A DNA stretch of 64,000 bases from Gammaproteobacteria bacterium (GTDB lineage Bacteria > Pseudomonadota > Gammaproteobacteria > SZUA-152), in assembly GCA_021647705.1 (NCBI GenBank), contig JAKIUF010000009.1, positions 1-64,000 of the forward strand, read 5' to 3'. The notes under the pieces are model-generated. The model had not been told where the DNA came from. It made no database searches and was given only the letters and a program-made list of their open reading frames with translations. The position numbers and the translations under genes were made by a program. Positions 17,019-26,397 of the stretch are shown piece by piece; the first letter of the stretch is position 1, and each line of letters starts with the position of its first letter.

Positions 17019-18818
17019 TCAGTGTTTTCCGTTTGATGTTTTTGGGTTGTTCGCAATGTGTTCCTCGTTCTCGTCTTCATCCTCGTCCCTGTCGCAGTCC
17101 TCCGGCAGGGTAAAACGAAAAATTGATCCCTCGCCTTCGGCCGATTCCAGCATGATATCCCCGCCTAATTGCTCGACAATTTTCTTCACTACCGTCAGGC
17201 CTATGCCGGTGCTTTCCACCTTGTCGCGGGCGTTGAGGGTCTGAAATATCTGGAACACTTTGTCGTGGAACTCGGGAGCGATGCCTGGGCCGTCGTCGGC
17301 GACGCTGAATTCGTAGCCACCGTCTTTCAGGTTCCGGGCCGAGATTGTGATGTGGCCGTCCTCCGGACGGTCATGATATTTGATGGCGTTAGATAGCAGA
17401 TTACCGAACACTTGGGACAGGGGCAGGGGTGCCGTCACCAGACAAGGCATGTCCAGGGTGACGTCGATATGCAGGCCCGGCGGTGGTGCCAGTCCGTCCA
17501 GCACCTCGGCCAGTAGCAGGGTGGTGTCCACCATTTCGGTTTCCATGTCCACCCGTCCGACACGCGAATATTGCAGGATGCCGTTGATCAAACCCTCCAG
17601 GCGCTGCACTCGGCCGCGCAGCAGGCCCATCTGCTTGCGGGTGTCGTCGGTCATGACCTCTTCCAGATCCTCGGCCTTGGCTTGCGTTTCACGCTGCATG
17701 TGTTCCATCACCGCCAGGGCCTGCTTCTGCCCGGAAATGTCAGTGTGAGAACCGGTTATGCGAACCGGATTACCGTTGTCGTTGTGCAGCGTTGTGCCAC
17801 GGCAGAGAATCCAGGTGTAGCTGCCGTGTTTGTTTTTGAGTCGGTATTCAACAGTGAAGTCATCGGTTTCACCCTCCATGCAGGTCGTCCAGTTGTCCAG
17901 TGCCACACCCAGGTCATCCGGGTGGATCAGTGTTTGCAGAGTAGAGAAGTTGTTGGCCAGTTCGTCTTCCTGATAGTTGAGCATGGTTTTCCAGCGCGGC
18001 GAAAAATAGATTTGATCGGTGGTCAGGTCCCAATCCCAGATACCATCCCGGGTGCCGCGGGTGATGAGAGAAAACCGCTCTTCACTGACGCGTAACTCCT
18101 GCTCGGCCTGTCGGCGCTGGGTGATATCGATGCCGTAAATGTTGACACTAGTGTCATCGATATAGGGGATGGTCAACAGACTCGCTTTGTCGTCGATAAC
18201 GACCTCAAGTTGTTGTAACTGCCGGTGTTCGAATACGGCATCGATAGTGTCTCGCCATGTTTCCGGGGCCTGGTCACCTTGTTTGAGCTGTAATTTTTTC
18301 AGTAATGCCAGCGATGCCGGATTTCCGAAGAGTATTTTGTAATCCGTAGAGACTTTGAGCACTACCCCCGGGTTACTGGTGACGAATTGCGCCAGATATT
18401 TAATTTCTGCTTCGCTTTCTTTGCGTCGGGTGATGTCGCGCAGGATGCCGATGAATAATACTTGACCATTAGGCTGGCGCATTTCACTGATTGCCAGTTC
18501 CATGGGGAAGGTGCTGCCATCGCGACGCAGGGCTACTACCTCACGAGGGGCGATGCCGATGATGCTCCCCTGTCCGGATTGCAAATAATGTTGTAAATAG
18601 CCGTCATGCTGTTTGCTGTTCGCTTCGGGCATCAGACGATTGATGTTCTGCCCCATTACCTCATCGACGTGGTAACCGAACATTTTTTCCGCTGCGGGAT
18701 TAAACGAGTGGATCAGCCCTTGTGTATCGATGCTGATAATGCCATCGACGGCGTATTCCTGGATTAGCCGGGACAGGTCAGTGTCGAGGTGGTCCTTGAT
18801 CTGACTTTTCACGTTCAT
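17019..18818 (-). CDS. Multi-PAS sensor kinase lacking the phospho-acceptor histidine segment
   Basis: 599 residues from ATG 18818, whose ATGA overlaps the stop of the HDOD gene; the open frame further upstream is Arg/Pro-rich and not a real N-terminus. PAS domains lie at about 15-130 (DGIISIDTQGLIHSFNPAAE), 140-240 and 250-370 (DGIWDWDL, GSYTWILCRG). The kinase part resumes at TDDTRKQMGLLRGRV and has intact NLLSNAIKYH, DDGPGIAP and STGIGLTVV motifs. Relative to the paralogue at 15538-17016, the first HisKA helix with FAYVVSHDLKAPLRAIA is missing without frame loss. It ends in an acidic tail (DRDEDEDENEE). Autophosphorylation on the usual His is not possible. Confidence 0.88.
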   Translation of the reverse strand: MNVKSQIKDHLDTDLSRLIQEYAVDGIISIDTQGLIHSFNPAAEKMFGYHVDEVMGQNINRLMPEANSKQHDGYLQHYLQSGQGSIIGIAPREVVALRRDGSTFPMELAISEMRQPNGQVLFIGILRDITRRKESEAEIKYLAQFVTSNPGVVLKVSTDYKILFGNPASLALLKKLQLKQGDQAPETWRDTIDAVFEHRQLQQLEVVIDDKASLLTIPYIDDTSVNIYGIDITQRRQAEQELRVSEERFSLITRGTRDGIWDWDLTTDQIYFSPRWKTMLNYQEDELANNFSTLQTLIHPDDLGVALDNWTTCMEGETDDFTVEYRLKNKHGSYTWILCRGTTLHNDNGNPVRITGSHTDISGQKQALAVMEHMQRETQAKAEDLEEVMTDDTRKQMGLLRGRVQRLEGLINGILQYSRVGRVDMETEMVDTTLLLAEVLDGLAPPPGLHIDVTLDMPCLVTAPLPLSQVFGNLLSNAIKYHDRPEDGHITISARNLKDGGYEFSVADDGPGIAPEFHDKVFQIFQTLNARDKVESTGIGLTVVKKIVEQLGGDIMLESAEGEGSIFRFTLPEDCDRDEDEDENEEHIANNPKTSNGKH

Positions 18819-19669
18819 CTTTGCTCTTTCCCTTGGTTCAACAACACTCCGGCAGCGGCGTTGAGGCTTTCGATTTCTCCCAGGCAGGCGCGGATCGTTT
18901 GCCAGTTCAGCCCCAGGCGTTGTAGAGCCCGGGTCTGCAATACCGGGATCAGGTCGTCTCCGCCGTGACCGATATCCAGACCGCGGGCCAGGATGTCCGC
19001 TACATGCACCAGCTCGGACAGGGGCATGCCCACTTCCGGCAGGTTGTGATGGTGTTCGATGGCGTTGACCACCGGCTCGGGTAGTCGCCAGTGGCGCGCC
19101 ACCCGAGCCCCCAGCACGGTGTGATCGAGGCCCAATACTGTCTGTTCGGCATCGCGTAGCAGGCAATCATGTTCGTCACGCCAGGTGAGTACAGCGGCGA
19201 AGTCGGTGGCGAAATAACTGGCCAGTACCAGTTTGCCCATGTCGTGCAACAGCCCGGCGGTGAAGGCTATTTCCGCATCCAGTCCCCCGTGGCGGGCCAG
19301 CACCCGGGCGCAGGTGCCGACGCCGATGGCGTGTTGCCAGAACGACAGACGGTCGAAACCGTCGTTATTGTTTGGCGGGAAATGGCCTATGACTCCGGCG
19401 GCGGTGATGATGTTGCCCAGGGTGTGAATGCCCAGCAGGGTGCCGGCGTCCTGTAGTGAGCCAATGTGTCGGGAAAAGCCATAAAAGGGTGAGTTGGCGA
19501 TCTGCAGGATGCGTGCTGCCAGAGCCTGGTCCTCACCCACCATACTCATGAGGCCGGCCATGGTCAGGTCCTCGCGTCCGAGCAGTTCGAGTAGCCGGGT
19601 GACGACCACCGACAGCGAGGGCAGCTGGCGGATTTTCTGGTCGAGGTTGTTCAAATTTAGTATGGGCAT
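18815..19669 (-). CDS. HDOD domain signalling protein
   Basis: A 284-residue protein whose residues 10-210 form an HDOD domain: LPSLSVVVTRLLELL, ILQIANSPFYGF, LGIHTLGNIITAAGV and an HD pair preserved in AGLLHDMGKLVLAS, then EHHHNLP. HDOD proteins are non-enzymatic or poorly understood regulators found in two-component and chemosensory operons. The stop codon overlaps the start of the PAS kinase by 4 nt, implying coupled translation. The gene before it ends 21 nt upstream. Confidence 0.9.
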   Translation of the reverse strand: MPILNLNNLDQKIRQLPSLSVVVTRLLELLGREDLTMAGLMSMVGEDQALAARILQIANSPFYGFSRHIGSLQDAGTLLGIHTLGNIITAAGVIGHFPPNNNDGFDRLSFWQHAIGVGTCARVLARHGGLDAEIAFTAGLLHDMGKLVLASYFATDFAAVLTWRDEHDCLLRDAEQTVLGLDHTVLGARVARHWRLPEPVVNAIEHHHNLPEVGMPLSELVHVADILARGLDIGHGGDDLIPVLQTRALQRLGLNWQTIRACLGEIESLNAAAGVLLNQGKEQR

Positions 19670-19690
19670 GGTTTCAGGCTTGTCCCGGGT

Positions 19691-20011
19691 TTACTCCAGG
19701 TCCTCCAGCCGATGGGCCAGTAACATGGCTTTCAGTTCCTGCATGGTCGGTTCCTGTTCCACCTGCCGGAAACGCCGATTCAGTTGCGTTTGGGCCGCGC
19801 TGCGCCGCGTTGCAATCTCCTGCGGGCTGAGTGCTTCCGCACCCCACACCACGAGGTTGCGGATACCACGGCGCTGCAGACAGGCCAATTTGTTTTCGGT
19901 CAACAGCGTGCCGGTTGTTATCAGGCAGTGGCCTTCGATGTCCAGCAAATCCTGCGCCAGAGTCATGCCAGGGCTGGCCTGCTTAAGCTCGATATGCTGT
20001 TTGTCTTTCAT
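19691..20011 (-). CDS. Small protein related to the C-terminal module of the HD-GYP-like regulator
   Basis: A 106-residue protein. Residues 5-55 (ASPGMTLAQDLLDIEG, LITTGTLLTENKL, RGIRNLVVWG) match the pattern of the last 55 residues of the protein at 12314-13651 (GLREGMILAEDL, LLLTRGHRLSEG). This module often accompanies HD-GYP and HDOD proteins. Residues 60-106 are a charged helix. Its ATG overlaps the stop of the upstream receiver-PAS gene by 4 nt. A role as a stand-alone regulatory or binding subunit is inferred. Confidence 0.75.
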   Translation of the reverse strand: MKDKQHIELKQASPGMTLAQDLLDIEGHCLITTGTLLTENKLACLQRRGIRNLVVWGAEALSPQEIATRRSAAQTQLNRRFRQVEQEPTMQELKAMLLAHRLEDLE

Positions 20012-20820
20012 TTTCCGTCACTCTTTCCGTCATTCTGCCGTTTAGTCAGCACCACGATAATGCCTTGCGATTGAGTGTCCTGGCCCATACGTCCGCAGTG
20101 CACATCTATTGAGATATTATGCAAAAGGATGTCATGAGCATCGGCCGGGCTGGCGGCATGCTGGAACAGGGCGCAAATGGTCGGAGGTAGCAGTGTATCG
20201 GCGGTCTGGCCCACCAGATTCTGGGCGTCGTGGCCCAGCAAGGTATGGGCCTGTTGGTTGGCGAGTACGACGATGCCGTCGTCGTCAATGCCCAGCACTC
20301 CGGCGGGCAGGTGTTCCAGCACCTCCTGGGAGATGGCCAGCACCTGCTGGTTGAGCCGCACCTGACGGGTTTTTTCCTCGACACGCCGCTCAAGCTGCTC
20401 GTTGCTGGCTTGCAGCTCCCGGGTCAGGCGTTCATTTTCGCGCGCTAGTTCGCCGTAGCGGAAGGCTTCTTCCACATTGGCACGTAGCAGCTCGTCTTCC
20501 CAGGGTTTGGTGAGGAATTTGTACACTGCGCCCTCGTTGATGGCGTCAGTGACGGTCTTGAGGTCGGTGTAGCCGGAGAGGATCATGCGCACCGTGTCAG
20601 AGTGTCGTTCGCGTACCTGGGAGAGAAAATCGATGCCTGTCATGTTCGGCATGCGCTGGTCGGAGAGGATCACCCCCACCTCGGGATGCCTGGCCAGCAG
20701 TGCCAGACCCTCTGCACCACCATTGGCTCGCAGGATCTGGTAACCATCGCGACGCAACACCCGGGTGAGCGCGCGCAGGATGTTTTCTTCATCGTCTACC
20801 AGTAGCAGGGTTCGTTCCAT
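20008..20820 (-). CDS. Response regulator with receiver and PAS domains
   Basis: 270 residues from ATG 20820. The receiver is at residues 1-120 (LLLVDDEENIL, Asp54 in ILSDQRMPNMTG, KFLTKPWEDELL), a coiled coil at 125-155 and a PAS domain at 160-255 (LPAGVLGIDDDGIVVLANQQA). No DNA-binding or enzymatic domain follows. It is the first gene of the nine-gene minus-strand operon running to 11719; most spacings are short and two junctions overlap by 4 nt. Confidence 0.88.
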   Translation of the reverse strand: MERTLLLVDDEENILRALTRVLRRDGYQILRANGGAEGLALLARHPEVGVILSDQRMPNMTGIDFLSQVRERHSDTVRMILSGYTDLKTVTDAINEGAVYKFLTKPWEDELLRANVEEAFRYGELARENERLTRELQASNEQLERRVEEKTRQVRLNQQVLAISQEVLEHLPAGVLGIDDDGIVVLANQQAHTLLGHDAQNLVGQTADTLLPPTICALFQHAASPADAHDILLHNISIDVHCGRMGQDTQSQGIIVVLTKRQNDGKSDGK

Positions 20821-20905
20821 GGGGTGTTTGTACAATGTCCGTTTGTGGCGGCTGCAAAGCAATGTCTACATGGCTAACAGAGTCGGTTGTCCACGGGAAA
20901 ACTTT

Positions 20906-21344
20906 ATGTCCCGTTGGATAATTTATGCAGGGAGGGAATGGTTGATGGCAGAGACCGGCATTATTTTGTTGTTGTTTGATGTAGGGCTGGAAACTGACCT
21001 GAGACGTCTGGTGCGTACCGGGGCGATGTTTGTGATGGTGGCTACAGCGGGTTTTGTTTTGCCGCTGGTGCTGGATTTTTCGTTGAGTTACTGGGGCTTC
21101 GGGCTTTCTCTGCTAGTGTCCTTGTTTGTGGGTGGCGTTGTTGTTTGAGTTTCCCACGGGGGGCATCAGTTTTATCAATGCTGGGAAAGTGTTGGTTTTT
21201 GTTGCTGCCTTTTTTCTGTTAGCACCGTTGGCGGTCAAACGGATGTCGTTAATGGTAAAGCGTGCCGATGCTGTGAGTAGTATTCCTGGCCTGATTCCAA
21301 CAACGATTGTGTCACTGGTGTTGTTTTTTGCCTGGTCAGGATAA
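20906..21344 (+). pseudogene. Remnant of a Kef-type CPA2 cation/proton antiporter
   Basis: One frame (20906-21148) reads LMAETGIILLLFDVGLETDLRRL then hydrophobic helices, the signature of the Kef/NhaS CPA2 family. It stops at 21146, and a second frame (about 21126-21344) continues with INAGKVLVFVAAFFLLAPLAV and further membrane-like sequence. Full members have about 400 residues and 12 helices; only parts of three to four helices remain and the frame is broken. No intact start or C-terminus is present. Confidence 0.65.
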
Positions 21345-21410
21345 AGGGTTATTTTTCCAGGGACCACGTAGCGTATTATGTCTTCTTCCAATTAACCGAG
21401 ATTTTTGACA

Positions 21411-22454
21411 ATGCCGCATGCTGATACCGTTCAGGCCATTCGCTGGGAAAATAAACAGTTACAGTTATTGGATCAGCGCTTGCTGCCACATAAAACAGTG
21501 TATCTGGAATTTGATGGGGTGGTCGTGGTGGCTGAGGCGATCCGCGATATGGTGGTGCGTGGTGCGCCGGCTATTGGTATTACTGCCGCTTATGGCGTCG
21601 TACTGGCAGCGAGGGCACGTTTCGCCGAATCTTCGGCAAACTGGAAAGCGTTGATTGAGGCTGATTTACAAACACTTGCACAATCACGCCCTACGGCAGT
21701 GAATCTGTTTTGGGCCATTGAGTGCATGCGTGAAGTTATCACCGGGTTGCAGGGTGACCCTGAGCCTGCATTGTTGGCCGAGGCAAAAAAAATCCACAGC
21801 AATGATATTGCTGCCTGTCGTTGTATGGGCGAACGGGGTGCGGCACTTATCGAGCAACCTTGTGCCATCCTGACCCACTGTAACGCTGGAGCATTGGCCA
21901 CTGGCGGTTACGGTACGGCATTGGGGGTGGTGCGCGCCGGTTTTTCTGCGGGAAAAATCACTCATGTTTATGCTGATGAAACCCGTCCCTGGATGCAGGG
22001 CGCGCGGCTTACTGCCTGGGAAATGGTGCAGGAAAATATTCCCGTTACCTTGCAGGTTGAAGGTGCAGCGGCGCATTTGATGCAACAGGGTAAAATTGAC
22101 TGGGTGATTGTGGGGTCAGATCGTATCGCGGCCAATGGTGATGTGGCCAACAAGATTGGTACCTACGGTCTGGCGATACTGGCAAGGTATCACGGGGTGA
22201 AATTTATGGTGGTTGCACCGACTTCGACGGTAGATATGAATATTGTTTGTGGTGAGGATATTCCTATTGAACAACGTTCTGCCGATGAGGTGCTATCTTT
22301 GGCGGGTCAATCCACTGCTGCTGCGGGCGCGACTGCCTGGAATCCAGCCTTTGATGTAACTCCGGTAGCATTGGTGGATGCTATTGTTACTGAGCGTGAT
22401 GTGGTGTTGGCACCGAATAAAGAGAAGATGGCTGCCATGATGGAAAACATCTGA
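21411..22454 (+). CDS. mtnA: Methylthioribose-1-phosphate isomerase
   Basis: 347 residues from ATG 21411. Family motifs are clear: [15 protein letters not shown] near residue 50, [20 protein letters not shown] (about 160), [18 protein letters not shown] (about 195) and [20 protein letters not shown] (about 240, catalytic Asp). It converts 5-methylthioribose-1-phosphate to the ribulose form in methionine salvage. The salvage partner mtaD lies at 9550-10896, separated by the sensory operon. Other salvage genes (mtnB, C, D, P) are not in the window. Confidence 0.95.
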   Translation: MPHADTVQAIRWENKQLQLLDQRLLPHKTVYLEFDGVVVVAEAIRDMVVRGAPAIGITAAYGVVLAARARFAESSANWKALIEADLQTLAQSRPTAVNLFWAIECMREVITGLQGDPEPALLAEAKKIHSNDIAACRCMGERGAALIEQPCAILTHCNAGALATGGYGTALGVVRAGFSAGKITHVYADETRPWMQGARLTAWEMVQENIPVTLQVEGAAAHLMQQGKIDWVIVGSDRIAANGDVANKIGTYGLAILARYHGVKFMVVAPTSTVDMNIVCGEDIPIEQRSADEVLSLAGQSTAAAGATAWNPAFDVTPVALVDAIVTERDVVLAPNKEKMAAMMENI

Positions 22455-22769
22455 TGCTTTTTTTCAGTCTTGGCCGTCCCTATGACAAAGTCTGCCGAAA
22501 CGATATACTGTGGCGCGCTTTACGATCTGGTCAAATTGTCTACAGGGGATGCTGGGAGCATTTGACAGGATTTATCATTCAATAAAGCGTTTTTTATCAA
22601 CATCTATTTTCGTCACTTTTGTTTCAGTCAAAGATTTGCTGCATTTGGTCTGGCAATGGGTTAATCACGTCATGAAATACATTACGGGTTAATAGAAGGT
22701 TGGCGTTGGGGGATTGGTTTTTTGTCCCGTCGAGTTTCGTCACTGATATTTAATTTATCGGATCAAAAT
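22455..22769 (+). other. Intergenic stretch between mtnA and cmk
   Basis: About 315 bases with only short open frames that look like noise. The region may hold the cmk promoter (a TTGACA occurs at 22562-22567 without a well-placed -10). In pseudomonads gyrA, serC, pheA, a histidinol-phosphate aminotransferase gene and tyrA-aroA occupy this position; none is here. Confidence 0.4.
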
Positions 22770-23465
22770 ATGACCGCAAATAACACTGCTAACGTTCCTG
22801 TTATCACTATCGATGGCCCTACTGCTTCAGGTAAGGGGACTATCGCTCGCCTGCTGGCCCAGCGCCTGGGCTGGCATATCCTCGATAGCGGTGCGTTGTA
22901 TCGGCTGGTGGCACTGGCGGCGGAAAAGCACAGTATTACTCTGGATGATGTTGAGTCATTGCAACCTCTGGCAGCGCACCTGGATGTAGAATTTGTCGCT
23001 GGCGAAGAGGGAGAGGAAATGGTGGTATTGCTGGAGGGTGAAGATGTGACGCTGGAGTTACGCACCGAAACCTGCGGCAATGGTGCTTCGAAAGTAGCCG
23101 CGTTACCCGCGGTGCGTGCAGCCTTGCTGGAGCGTCAGCGTGTCTTTGCCCAGCTTCCTGGGTTGATTGCTGATGGCCGTGATATGGGCACCGTGGTGTT
23201 TCCCAAAGCAGCAGTGAAAATCTTCCTCACAGCCAGTGCTGAGGAGCGCGCACAAAGGCGCTATAACCAGTTGAAAGACAAGGGTTTAGGTGTTACCATG
23301 CGCAACCTTTTGGAAGAGATTGCCGAACGTGATGAGCGTGACTGTAATCGTGCGGCCTCTCCGCTGGTTCCTGCCGAGGATGCCGTGGTGTTGGATACCT
23401 CGGACCTGGGTATTGACGAAGTGGTCGATCATCTCTGGAATTTATGTCAGGTGCGTCTACACTAG
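22770..23465 (+). CDS. cmk: Cytidylate kinase
   Basis: 231 residues from ATG 22770. The P-loop reads [19 protein letters not shown], followed by [12 protein letters not shown], the [16 protein letters not shown] motif and the lid region [13 protein letters not shown]. It phosphorylates CMP and dCMP with ATP in the cytoplasm. The cmk-rpsA-ihfB order is conserved across gammaproteobacteria. Confidence 0.96.
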   Translation: MTANNTANVPVITIDGPTASGKGTIARLLAQRLGWHILDSGALYRLVALAAEKHSITLDDVESLQPLAAHLDVEFVAGEEGEEMVVLLEGEDVTLELRTETCGNGASKVAALPAVRAALLERQRVFAQLPGLIADGRDMGTVVFPKAAVKIFLTASAEERAQRRYNQLKDKGLGVTMRNLLEEIAERDERDCNRAASPLVPAEDAVVLDTSDLGIDEVVDHLWNLCQVRLH

Positions 23466-23769
23466 CAGGTCTCTTAAGTAGTGTGTTTTTGCTGTACTTA
23501 TGTACTGTACTGCCAACGGGATGTTTCCGAAAGTGGCTGATTGGTGGGCAGCTTGTGCTGTTTTTTGGTCAGCGTCTGTTTTTAATAAGTAATGAGTACC
23601 CGGTGTTGTCCCGTGTTCAGGTGAAGCGTGGACAGTTAAATTCATAAACAAGCGGCTGTTCGCTGTCTCGTGGTGAGGCAGATTGAGTGGTCAGCCTTTG
23701 ATAATACGGCGTTTGTTGTTGTTCGTGCTTTAAATGCGAGCAGATTGGCAGCGTCAAGGAAGTGGAAAA
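23466..23769 (+). promoter_or_regulatory. rpsA leader region
   Basis: About 304 bases lie between cmk and rpsA. No credible gene is seen. The rpsA start at 23770 is preceded by AAGGAAGTGG. In enterobacteria S1 represses its own mRNA through a structured leader; a similar role is assumed from the family, as no specific structure was verified. Confidence 0.4.
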
Positions 23770-25455
23770 ATGAGCGAAAGCTTTGCAGAAATGTTTGAAG
23801 AAAGTCTTGCCCAGACCGAAATGCGTCAGGGTGCCCTCCTCAATGGTGTTGTAGTCGATGTGACTGCCGATATGGTTGTGGTCAATGCCGGGCTAAAATC
23901 TGAAGGCGCTATCCCTGTTGATGAGTTTCGCAATGAGAAAGGCGAAATCACGGTTGTTGCAGGCGACAATGTTGAAGTGGTTCTGGAATATGTAGAGGAC
24001 GGTTACGGTGAAACCCGCCTGTCCCGTGAAAAAGCGATTCGTGCTCACTCCTGGCGCAAGTTGGAAGATGCTTTCAATAAGAGCGAAAGTGTTATCGGTA
24101 TCATCAATGGTAAGGTTAAAGGCGGTTTCACTGTCGAAATCGATACCATTCGCGCTTTCCTGCCGGGTTCCCTGGTAGATGTGCGCCCTGTTCGTGATAC
24201 CACGTATCTCGAAGGTAAGGAACTGGAATTCAAGGTTATCAAGCTGGATCAGAAACGCAACAACGTGGTGGTTTCACGTCGTGCGGTGGTGGAAGCCGAG
24301 TCTTCCGAAGAGCGTGATGCACTGATCGAAAGTCTGGCTGAAGGTCAGACTCTCAAGGGCATCGTGAAGAATTTGACCGATTATGGTGCGTTTATCGACT
24401 TGGGCGGTATCGACGGTCTGTTGCATATTACCGATATGTCCTGGAAACGCATCAAGCATCCTAGTGAAATTGTCGAAGTGGGTGCCGAGATTGATGTCAA
24501 AGTGCTCAAATTTGATCGTGAGCGTACCCGCGTTTCTCTGGGTCTTAAGCAAATGGGCGAAGATCCTTGGGAAGATATCGCACGTCGTTACCCTGTGGGT
24601 TCGCGCTTGTTCGGCAAGGTGACCAATCTCACCGACTACGGTTGCTTCGTGGAAGTGGAAGAGGGCGTCGAAGGTTTGGTGCATGTTTCCGAAATGGACT
24701 GGACCAACAAGAATATTTCCCCCAGCAAGCTTGTGGATGTGGGCACTGAAGTCGAAGTTGTGGTGCTGGAAATCGATCCCGAACGTCGTCGTATTTCCCT
24801 GGGCATGAAACAGTGTAAAGCGAACCCTTGGGACGAATTTGCAGCTACCCATAATAAGGGTGACAAAATCTCCGGCACCATTAAGTCGATCACTGATTTT
24901 GGTATTTTCATCGGTCTGGATGGCAGCATCGATGGTCTGGTACACATGTCTGATATTTCCTGGAGCGATTCTGATGAAGAAGCGATTCGTTCTTACAAAA
25001 AGGGTGATGAACTGGAGACTGTGATTCTGGCCATTGACCCGGAACGTGAGCGTATTTCTCTGGGCGTGAAGCAGATGGAGCAGGATCCCTTCTCCAACTA
25101 TCTTGCAGCACACCCGAAAGGTACTAACGTTACCGGCACTATCACTGAGGTGGATGCCAAAGGCGCGACCGTGGACTTGGGTGACGGTATCGAAGGTTAT
25201 ATTCGTGCTTCAGAAATTGCTCGTGACCGTGTGGAAGATGCGCGCACTATGCTCAAGGCGGGCGACGAAGTTGAAGCACGCTTCATTGGTGTTGACCGCA
25301 AAAACCGTAACTTGAATCTGTCGGTGAAAGCCAAGGATTCTGCGGAAGAAGTTGAGGCTGTTCAGGATTACAGTCGTAATCAGACAGAATCCACTGGCGG
25401 TACTTTGGGTGACCTGTTGAAAGAACAGATGGAAAGCAGTAAAGAAGCTAAATAG
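23770..25455 (+). CDS. rpsA: 30S ribosomal protein S1
   Basis: 561 residues, close to E. coli S1 (557). The start [13 protein letters not shown] at 23770 is typical. Six S1 repeats follow, each with the TDYGAF/TDYGCF/TDFGIF plus GLVHxSD pattern in repeats 3-5; repeats 1, 2 and 6 are the divergent ones that normally bind the ribosome or have lost RNA contacts. It binds mRNA on the 30S subunit for initiation. Confidence 0.97.
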   Translation: MSESFAEMFEESLAQTEMRQGALLNGVVVDVTADMVVVNAGLKSEGAIPVDEFRNEKGEITVVAGDNVEVVLEYVEDGYGETRLSREKAIRAHSWRKLEDAFNKSESVIGIINGKVKGGFTVEIDTIRAFLPGSLVDVRPVRDTTYLEGKELEFKVIKLDQKRNNVVVSRRAVVEAESSEERDALIESLAEGQTLKGIVKNLTDYGAFIDLGGIDGLLHITDMSWKRIKHPSEIVEVGAEIDVKVLKFDRERTRVSLGLKQMGEDPWEDIARRYPVGSRLFGKVTNLTDYGCFVEVEEGVEGLVHVSEMDWTNKNISPSKLVDVGTEVEVVVLEIDPERRRISLGMKQCKANPWDEFAATHNKGDKISGTIKSITDFGIFIGLDGSIDGLVHMSDISWSDSDEEAIRSYKKGDELETVILAIDPERERISLGVKQMEQDPFSNYLAAHPKGTNVTGTITEVDAKGATVDLGDGIEGYIRASEIARDRVEDARTMLKAGDEVEARFIGVDRKNRNLNLSVKAKDSAEEVEAVQDYSRNQTESTGGTLGDLLKEQMESSKEAK

Positions 25456-25574
25456 GTGGACGCTAAGTTAAGTCGATGACTTACTTGCAAAAACTTAGCT
25501 GGACCGTGGATGGCCTCACACAATGGGGTGGGGGCCGCCCGCGTAACAGCGGGACAGAAATAAGGATTGCTTAG

Positions 25575-25862
25575 ATGACAAAATCAGAGCTAATCGAACG
25601 TATCGCACGCAAGCAGCCGCATTTGCCTTATAAAGATGTGGAACTGTCGGTGAAGACGCTTATCGAGCAGATGGCGAAAAACCTTTCCACAGGACAGCGT
25701 ATTGAAATCCGTGGTTTTGGTAGTTTTTCACTGCATTTTCGTCCACCTCGTATTGGGCGTAATCCAAAAACGGGTGAGGCTGTGGCGCTGTCGGGTAAAT
25801 ACGTGCCGCACTTCAAGCCGGGTAAAGAGCTGCGGGAACGAGTGAACATCAACAAGGATTAG
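25575..25862 (+). CDS. ihfB: Integration host factor subunit beta
   Basis: 95 residues with the full HU/IHF fold: [39 protein letters not shown] and the DNA-intercalating arm [12 protein letters not shown]. The partner alpha subunit is not in this window. It bends DNA at specific sites. It lies 120 nt after rpsA, the usual gammaproteobacterial order, and a terminator follows at 25923. Confidence 0.97.
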   Translation: MTKSELIERIARKQPHLPYKDVELSVKTLIEQMAKNLSTGQRIEIRGFGSFSLHFRPPRIGRNPKTGEAVALSGKYVPHFKPGKELRERVNINKD

Positions 25863-25922
25863 TTGGCCAGCACGGATGTTGTTGATGGCTTGTAAGCTAT
25901 TAGTCTAAAAATAATTGATAAA

Positions 25923-25958
25923 ACGGTATTCGCCAAAGTGCGAATGCCGTTTTTTTTT
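25923..25958 (+). terminator. Rho-independent terminator after ihfB
   Basis: ACGGTATTCGC and GCGAATGCCGT form an 11-bp stem with one G-U pair around a 6-nt loop, directly followed by a run of nine T. This is a textbook intrinsic terminator for the cmk-rpsA-ihfB unit. Confidence 0.92.
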
Positions 25959-26077
25959 GTGGTACGGTTGGGGATGTGTTGTTGGGGGAAATGGGTTGTA
26001 AAGAAAGATGGGCTGTGAAAACCGTGGACAATAATTATGGATAAAAAAACCAAGGCTAAACCGCGAGAATCCTGTAT

Positions 26078-26371
26078 ATGAAACGAATTGTTATTTTTGT
26101 CCTGCTGCTGCTGGTGACTTTGCTGGGCTTGAGTTTTGCGTTAATGAATGCTGAATCGGTGCAGTTGAATTATTATTTTGGTACTTTGCAGGCTCCGCTG
26201 TCGTTGGTGGTGGTGCTTGCCATTATTCTTGGTGCAGGGCTGGGTGTGTTGGCATCGCTGAGTATTGTTGTTGGCCAAAAACGTGAGCTGGCTAAGCTGC
26301 GCAAGTCTGCCAAAATTGCGAAAGAGGAAGTCTCCAATCTTCGTTCTCTGCCATTAAAAGATACTCACTGA
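26078..26371 (+). CDS. lapA: Lipopolysaccharide assembly protein A (DUF1049)
   Basis: 97 residues with two transmembrane helices (about 4-22 and 40-65) and a charged cytoplasmic tail. The SFALMNAESVQLNYYFGTLQAPLSL segment between the helices (read as short motifs NAESVQLNYYFG and PLSLVV) is diagnostic of LapA. It acts with LapB at the inner membrane in controlling LPS synthesis. lapB starts 26 nt downstream. Confidence 0.92.
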   Translation: MKRIVIFVLLLLVTLLGLSFALMNAESVQLNYYFGTLQAPLSLVVVLAIILGAGLGVLASLSIVVGQKRELAKLRKSAKIAKEEVSNLRSLPLKDTH

Positions 26372-26397
26372 ACATGGTTTCCTGACGGTCAGCCCAT

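Noticed and set aside
18819-19166. N-terminal extension of the PAS kinase
   Set aside because: The extra 116 residues are Arg/Pro/Gly-rich and antiparallel in character to the HDOD gene that occupies this DNA; the ATGA start at 18818 is better.
22510-22692. 60-codon frame between mtnA and cmk
   Set aside because: No ribosome-binding site, no homology by eye; composition fits chance.
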